Assembly: GCF_963678635.1 (NCBI RefSeq)
Contig: NC_087067.1
Coordinates: 6,056,647-6,116,646 of the forward strand
Length of the DNA: 60,000 nt
Source of the DNA: Symsagittifera roscoffensis
Lineage: Eukaryota; Xenacoelomorpha; Acoela; Convolutidae
Direction of reading: 5' to 3'
The notes beneath the pieces are model-generated. The model was not told the DNA's origin, made no database searches, and saw nothing but the letters and a program-made list of their open reading frames with translations. The translations under genes and the position numbers were made by a program. The number at the start of each line of letters is the position of its first letter. Position 1 is the first letter of the stretch. Below are positions 55,984 to 60,000 of this stretch, one piece after another.

Positions 55984-56055
55984 GGGGACAGCCGGGAATT
56001 GAACGCGGGACCTCTCGCAGCCTAAGCGAGAATTATATCACTAGACCACTGTCCC
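55984..56055 (-). pseudogene. tRNA-Pro(AGG) pseudogene
   Basis: C52.C62, altered anticodon-loop 3' side (TTAGGCT) and several D-arm changes (plus strand aattatatca). Confidence 0.6.
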
Positions 56056-56444
56056 ATGATGTTAGTTTAGATGCATTCCTACCTTTTTCACAAATCAAGA
56101 TTATTCCTTTTTTGTTTGTGTTTCCTCGTACTAGTGAGTTTAATACTTTGTTTCTAAGTTGCTTTGTGTTTGCTGTCTTTTTATAGAAAAACTATTTTTT
56201 TTCTGCTAGCTTAAATGAGACATCCGCTTTTAAAACCCGGAATTTTTACCGCTCTAATCAAGAATCGTAACTTTAGACCACTGTCCCTTGTTTTAGCATC
56301 GATGCATTCCTACTTATTTCACAAAAAATGAATGTTTCCATTTTGTCAGTTTTCAATTGTTTTTTGTGAGTTTAATAATGATTGTAGGTTGCTCAGTTTT
56401 TGCTGTCTTTCTACTAGAAACCATGTTTTTTCTGTTAGTAATCT

Positions 56445-56516
56445 GGGGACAGCCGGGAATTGAACCCGGGACCTCTCGCACCCTAAGCGAGAATCAAACC
56501 ACTAGACCACTGTCCA
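56445..56516 (-). tRNA. tRNA-Pro(AGG), T1.C72 mismatch
   Basis: The 5' terminal base is T (plus strand tgtcca) and A21 is T; remaining stems complete. Confidence 0.5.
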
Positions 56517-56967
56517 ATGGTGTTAGTTTAGATGCATTCCTACCATTTTCGCAAATCAAGATTATTCCTTTTTTGTTTGTGTTTCCTCGTATTAGTGAGT
56601 TTAATACTTTCTTTCTAAGTTGCTTTGTGTTTGCTGTCTTTTTATTAGAAAATTTTTTTTTTCTGCTAGCCTAAATGAGACATCTGCTTTTCAAACCCAG
56701 AATTTTTACCGCTCTAATCAAGAATCGTAACTTTAGACCACTGTCCCTTGTTCCAGCATCGATGCATTCCTACTTGTTTTACAAAAAAAGAATGTTCAGT
56801 TTTTGTCCGTTTTCATTTGTTTTTTTTAATGAGTTTAATAAATATTGTAGGTTACTTTGTGTTTGCGGTCTTTCTACTAGAAATTTTTATTTTGTTAGTA
56901 TACTGAGGCAGCCGGAGTTGCACTGTTTTTCTACCAGCAAGTGTAATTTTTTTAATGTTAGTATGTT

Positions 56968-57038
56968 GGGGACAGCCGGGAATTGAACCAGGGACCTCTC
57001 GCACCAATGCGAGAATCATACCTCTGTTCCACTGTCCC
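56968..57038 (-). pseudogene. G-type with a 6-nt anticodon loop
   Basis: 2,820-bp partner of 54148 with one T-stem mismatch. Confidence 0.58.
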
Positions 57039-57480
57039 ATGCTGTTAGTACGATGCATTCCTACCTTTTTTCACTAAGCGAGATTTTTCCTTTTTTGTTA
57101 GATTTTCCTCGAATTAGTGAGTTCAATAGTTTTTTTCTAAGTTGCTTTGTGTTTGCAGCCTTTTTATAAGAGAATGTTATTTTTTTCTGCTAGCTTAAAT
57201 GAGACATCCGCGGTTTAAACCCGAAATTTTTACCGCTCTAATCAAGAATCGGAACTTTAGACCACTGTCCCTTGTTCTAGCATCGATGCATTCCTACTTG
57301 TTTTACAAAAAAAAGAATGTTTTATTTTTGTCTGTTTTTTTGTGAGTTTAATAAAAATTGTAGGTTGCTTTGTGTTTGCTGTCTTACTGCTAGAAATTTT
57401 GTTTTGTTAGTATACTGAGGTAGCCGGGAGTAGCACTGTTTTTCTACTAGCAAGTATAATTTTTTTTCTGTTAGTATTTT

Positions 57481-57551
57481 GGGGACAGCCGGGAATTGAA
57501 CCCGGGACCTCTCGCACCAATGCGAGAATCATACCTCTGTTCCACTCTCCC
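57481..57551 (-). pseudogene. G-type with a 6-nt anticodon loop
   Basis: Relative of 54665 in the 2,820-bp copy. Confidence 0.58.
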
Positions 57552-57993
57552 ATGCTGTTAGTTACGATGCATTCCTACCTTTTTTCACAAATCGAGATTT
57601 TTCCTTTTTTGTTAGTTTTTCCTCGTATTAGTGAGTTCAATATCTTCTTTCTAAGTTGCTTTGTTTTTGCAGCCTTTTTATAAGATAATGTTTTTTTTTT
57701 CTGCTAGCTTAAATGAGACATCCGCGGTTTAAACCCGGAATTTTTACCGCTCTTATCAAGACTCGGAACTTTAGACCACTCTCCCATGTTTTAGCATCGA
57801 TGCCTTCCTACTTGTTTCACAAAAAAAGAATAGATAGTTTTTGTCTGTTTTTTTTGTGTTTAATAAAAATTGTAGGTTGCTTTGTGTGTGCTGTCTTTCT
57901 GCTAGAAATTTTTATTTCGTTAGTATACTGAGGTAGCCGGGAGTTGCACTGTTTTTCTACTAGCAAGTATAATTTTTTTTATGTTAGTATTTT

Positions 57994-58064
57994 GGGGACA
58001 GCCGGGAATTGAATCCGGGACCTCTCGCACCAATGCGAGAATCATACCTCTGTTCCACTCTCCC
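57994..58064 (-). pseudogene. G-type with a 6-nt anticodon loop
   Basis: As 57481 with one T-stem change (plus strand gaatccggg). Confidence 0.58.
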
Positions 58065-58544
58065 ATGCTGTTAGTTACGATGCATTCCTACCTTTTTTTT
58101 CACAAATCGAGATTTTTCCTTTTTTGTTGGTTTTTCCTCGTAACAGTGAGTTCAATATCTTCTTTCTAAGTTTCTTTGTGTTTGCAGCCTTTTTATAAGA
58201 TAATGTTATTTTTTTCTGCTGGCTTAAATGAGACAGCCGGGACCACTGGGAATTGAGTTCAAGAATGTTTGCTGTCTTTTTATTAGAAAAATTATTTTTT
58301 TTCTGCTAGCCTAAATGAGACATCTGCTTTTCAAACCCAGAATTTTTACCGCTCTAATCAAGAATCGTAACTTTAGACCACTGTCCCTTGTTTTAGCATC
58401 GATGCATTCCTACTTATTTCACAAAAAATGAATGTTTCCATTTTGTCAGTTTTCAATTGTTTTTTGTGAGTTTAATAATGATTGTAGGTTGCTCAGTTTT
58501 TGCTGTCTTTCTACTAGAAACCATATTTTTTCTGTTAGTAATCT

Positions 58545-58616
58545 GGGGACAGCCGGGAAGTGAACCCGGGACCTCTCGCACCCTAAGCGAGAATCATACC
58601 ACTAGACCACTGTCCC
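58545..58616 (-). tRNA. tRNA-Pro(AGG) lacking A58
   Basis: Stems complete; T-loop reads TTCACTT, losing the conserved A58 and weakening box B. Confidence 0.58.
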
Positions 58617-59009
58617 ATGATGTTAGTTTAGATGCATTCCTACCTTTTTCACAAATCAAGATTATTCCTTTTCTGTTCGTTTTCCCTCGTATTAGTGAGT
58701 TTAATACTTTCTTTCTAAGTTGCTTTGTGTTTGCTGTCTTTTTATTAGAAAAATAATTTTTTTCTGCTAGCCTAAATGAGACATCCGCTTTTCAAACCCG
58801 GAGTTTTTACCGCTCTAATCAAGAATCGTAACTTTAGACCACTGTCGCTTGTTCTAGCATCGATGCATTCCTACTTGTTTTACAAAAAAAAGAATGTTTA
58901 GTTTTTGTCCGTTTTCATTTGTTTTTTTTTGTGAGTTCAATAAATATTGTAGGTTGCTCAGTGTTTGCTGTCTTTCTACTAGAAACCATATTTTTTCTGT
59001 TAGTAATCT

Positions 59010-59081
59010 GGGGTCAGCCGGGAATTGAACCCGGGACCTCTCGCACCCTAAGCGAGAATCATACCACTAGACCACTGTCCC
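59010..59081 (-). tRNA. tRNA-Pro(AGG), A4.A69 mismatch
   Basis: 10,020-bp partner of 48990 with the same single defect. Confidence 0.62.
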
Positions 59082-59476
59082 ATGATGTTATTTTAGATGC
59101 TTTCCTACCTTTTTCACAAATCAAGATTATTCCTTTTTTGTTCGTTTTTCCTCGTATTAGTGAGTTTAATACTTTCTTTCTAAGTTGCTTTGTGTTTGCT
59201 GTCTTTTTATTAGAAAAATATTTTTTTTTCTGCTAGCCTAAATGAGACATCCGCTTTTCAAACCCGGAATTTTTACCGCTCTAATCAAGAATCATAACTT
59301 AAGACAACTGTCCCTTGTTCTAGCATCGATGCATTCCTACTTGTTTTACAAAAAAAAAAGAATGTTTAGTTTTTGTCCGTTTTCATTTGTTTTTTTTGTG
59401 AGTTCAATAAATATTGTAGGTTGCTCAGTGTTTGCTGTCTTTCTACTAGAAACCATATTTTTTCTGTTTGTAATCT

Positions 59477-59540
59477 GGGGACAGCTGGGAATTGAACCCG
59501 GGACCTCTCGCACCCTAAGCGAGAATTATACCACTGTCCC
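59477..59540 (-). pseudogene. tRNA-Pro(AGG) with an 8-nt D-arm deletion
   Basis: 10,020-bp partner of 49457, same deletion. Confidence 0.75.
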
Positions 59541-59933
59541 ATGATGTTAGTTTCGATGCATTCCTACATTTTTCACAAACCAAGATTATTCCTTTTTTGT
59601 TCGTGTTTCCTCGTATTAGTGAGTTTAAAAGTTTCTTTCTAAGTTGCTTTGTGTTTGCTGTTTTTTTATTAGAAAAATAATTTTTTTCTGCTAGCCTAAA
59701 TGAGACATCCGCTTTTCAAACCCGGAATTTTTACCGCTCTAATCAAGAATCGTAACTTTTGAACACTGTCCCTTGTTCTAGCATCGATGCATTCCTACTT
59801 GTTTTACAAAAAAAAGAATGTTTAGTTTTTGTCCATTTTCATTTGTTTTTTTTTGTGAAATTAATAAATATTGTAGGTTGCTCAGTGTTTGCTGTCTTTT
59901 TACTAGAAACCATTTTTTTTCTGTTAGTATTCT

Positions 59934-60000
59934 GGGGACAGCCGGGAATTGAACCCGGGACCTCTCGCACCCAAAGCGAGAATCATACCTCTAGACCACT
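59934..60000 (-). tRNA. tRNA-Pro(TGG), cut by the window end
   Basis: 67 of 72 nt are present; the missing five are the start of the 5' acceptor strand. The anticodon is TGG, whereas its 10,020-bp partner at 49914 has TGT. Confidence 0.85.

Larger units (their letters stand above)
53861..58260 (-). repeat. F-G-B units with a tandem duplication of about 686 bp
   Basis: G domains with a 6-nt anticodon loop at 54148, 54665, 54835, 55350, 56968, 57481 and 57994 are interleaved with F stubs and B domains (54381, 55067, 57200, 57714). The 54,186-54,872 block is repeated to about 55,557 with junctions inside tRNA domains. The block from 53,46x recurs at +2,820 bp (53624/56445, 54148/56968). Confidence 0.85.
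1..60000 (-). repeat. tRNA-Pro-derived satellite array (whole window)
   Basis: Every few hundred bases the plus strand shows the reverse complement of a tRNA-Pro (plus-strand signature ggggacagccgggaattgaa) or a decayed version, joined by T-rich spacers with the same landmarks: gatgcattcctac, gtgagtttaata, gtgtttgctgtcttt, ttctactagaaa, ctgttagtat. No stretch over 300 bases lacks these landmarks, and neither edge of the array is in the window. Good domains (A) and degenerate domains (B) alternate in the right half; C, D, E, F and G variants are added in the left half and at 54-58 kb. Whether the array is centromeric, heterochromatic or a productive tRNA locus cannot be told from sequence. Confidence 0.95.
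58545..60000 (-). repeat. Copy of the 48.5-50 kb segment, 10,020 bp away
   Basis: A domains at 58545, 59010, 59477 and 59934 align with 48525, 48990, 49457 and 49914 at an offset of 10,020 bp. Shared private changes include ggggtcag in the acceptor at 48990 and 59010 and the short D-arm at 49457 and 59477. The right end is cut by the window. Confidence 0.85.

Noticed and set aside
1-60000. Protein-coding genes, from the many 60-176 aa open reading frames
   Set aside because: All lie on tRNA domains and T-rich spacers, recur with the repeat, and their common motif is the antisense of tRNA-Pro. None shows a recognisable family, splice structure or independent codon pattern.
1-60000. tRNA-derived SINE insertions
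   Set aside because: Copies are head-to-tail at regular spacing without target-site duplications, non-tRNA body or terminal A-tail or simple repeat. The pattern is tandem, not dispersed.
1-60000. Bacterial or phage tRNA cluster
   Set aside because: A single isoacceptor family, discriminator C73, no encoded CCA end, AGG wobble anticodon and box A/B promoters favour a eukaryotic nuclear locus.
1-60000. Centromere assignment
   Set aside because: The nested repeat architecture is suggestive, but nothing in the sequence itself identifies centromere function. Kept only as a testable idea.

Overview
The window is a 60-kb tandem array (satellite) built almost entirely from tRNA-Pro genes and their decayed relatives. 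I found no protein-coding gene. All good tRNAs lie on the minus strand. They have eukaryotic nuclear tRNA-Pro features: 72 nt, discriminator C73, anticodon AGG or TGG, canonical A and B boxes, no intron. With the AT-rich, T-biased spacers this indicates a eukaryotic nuclear genome. From memory, the D-arm (GTCTAGTGGTATGAT) looks more like fungal or plant tRNA-Pro than animal tRNA-Pro, and the T-loop end (TTCAATTCCC) more like fungal, but I do not assign a kingdom.

The ancestral monomer is about 230 bp. In minus-strand order it is: an upstream box GTAGGAATGCATC, a 13-14 nt gap, the tRNA-like domain, then a 100-160 bp spacer with recurring landmarks (ttctactagaaa, gtgtttgctgtcttt, gtgagtttaata). 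Domains are labelled here as follows. A: good tRNA-Pro, AGG or TGG. B: fixed-length degenerate tRNA with a very uniform core. C and D: full-length but mutated tRNA-Pro. E: tRNA relic inverted to the plus strand. F: T-arm stub. G: tRNA-Pro body with altered anticodon loop and broken D-stem.

Layout. 1-13 kb: complex repeat units of order C-D-E-F-A-B, including a near-perfect 1,052-bp triplication (about 4.6-8.1 kb) and a 484-bp duplication (10.4-11.3 kb). 13-26 kb: superunits of about 3.45-3.57 kb, rich in D, E, F, G and in B copies with an intact T-arm. 26-54 kb: simple A-B dimers of about 465 bp, holding nearly all intact tRNA-Pro(AGG), and themselves arranged in higher-order repeats of 923, 2,318 and about 1,400 bp. 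54-58 kb: F-G-B units with a duplication of about 686 bp. 58-60 kb: a return to A-B dimers, nearly a copy of 48.5-50 kb.

By eye about 30 loci keep a complete tRNA-Pro cloverleaf (roughly 21 AGG and 11 TGG plus one cut by the window end; no CGG seen). Several dozen more have one to three defects. The open reading frames in the window are by-products: their shared peptide is the antisense translation of the tRNA. Tandem structure, hybrid tRNAs at two duplication junctions and exact local copies all point to repeated unequal exchange.
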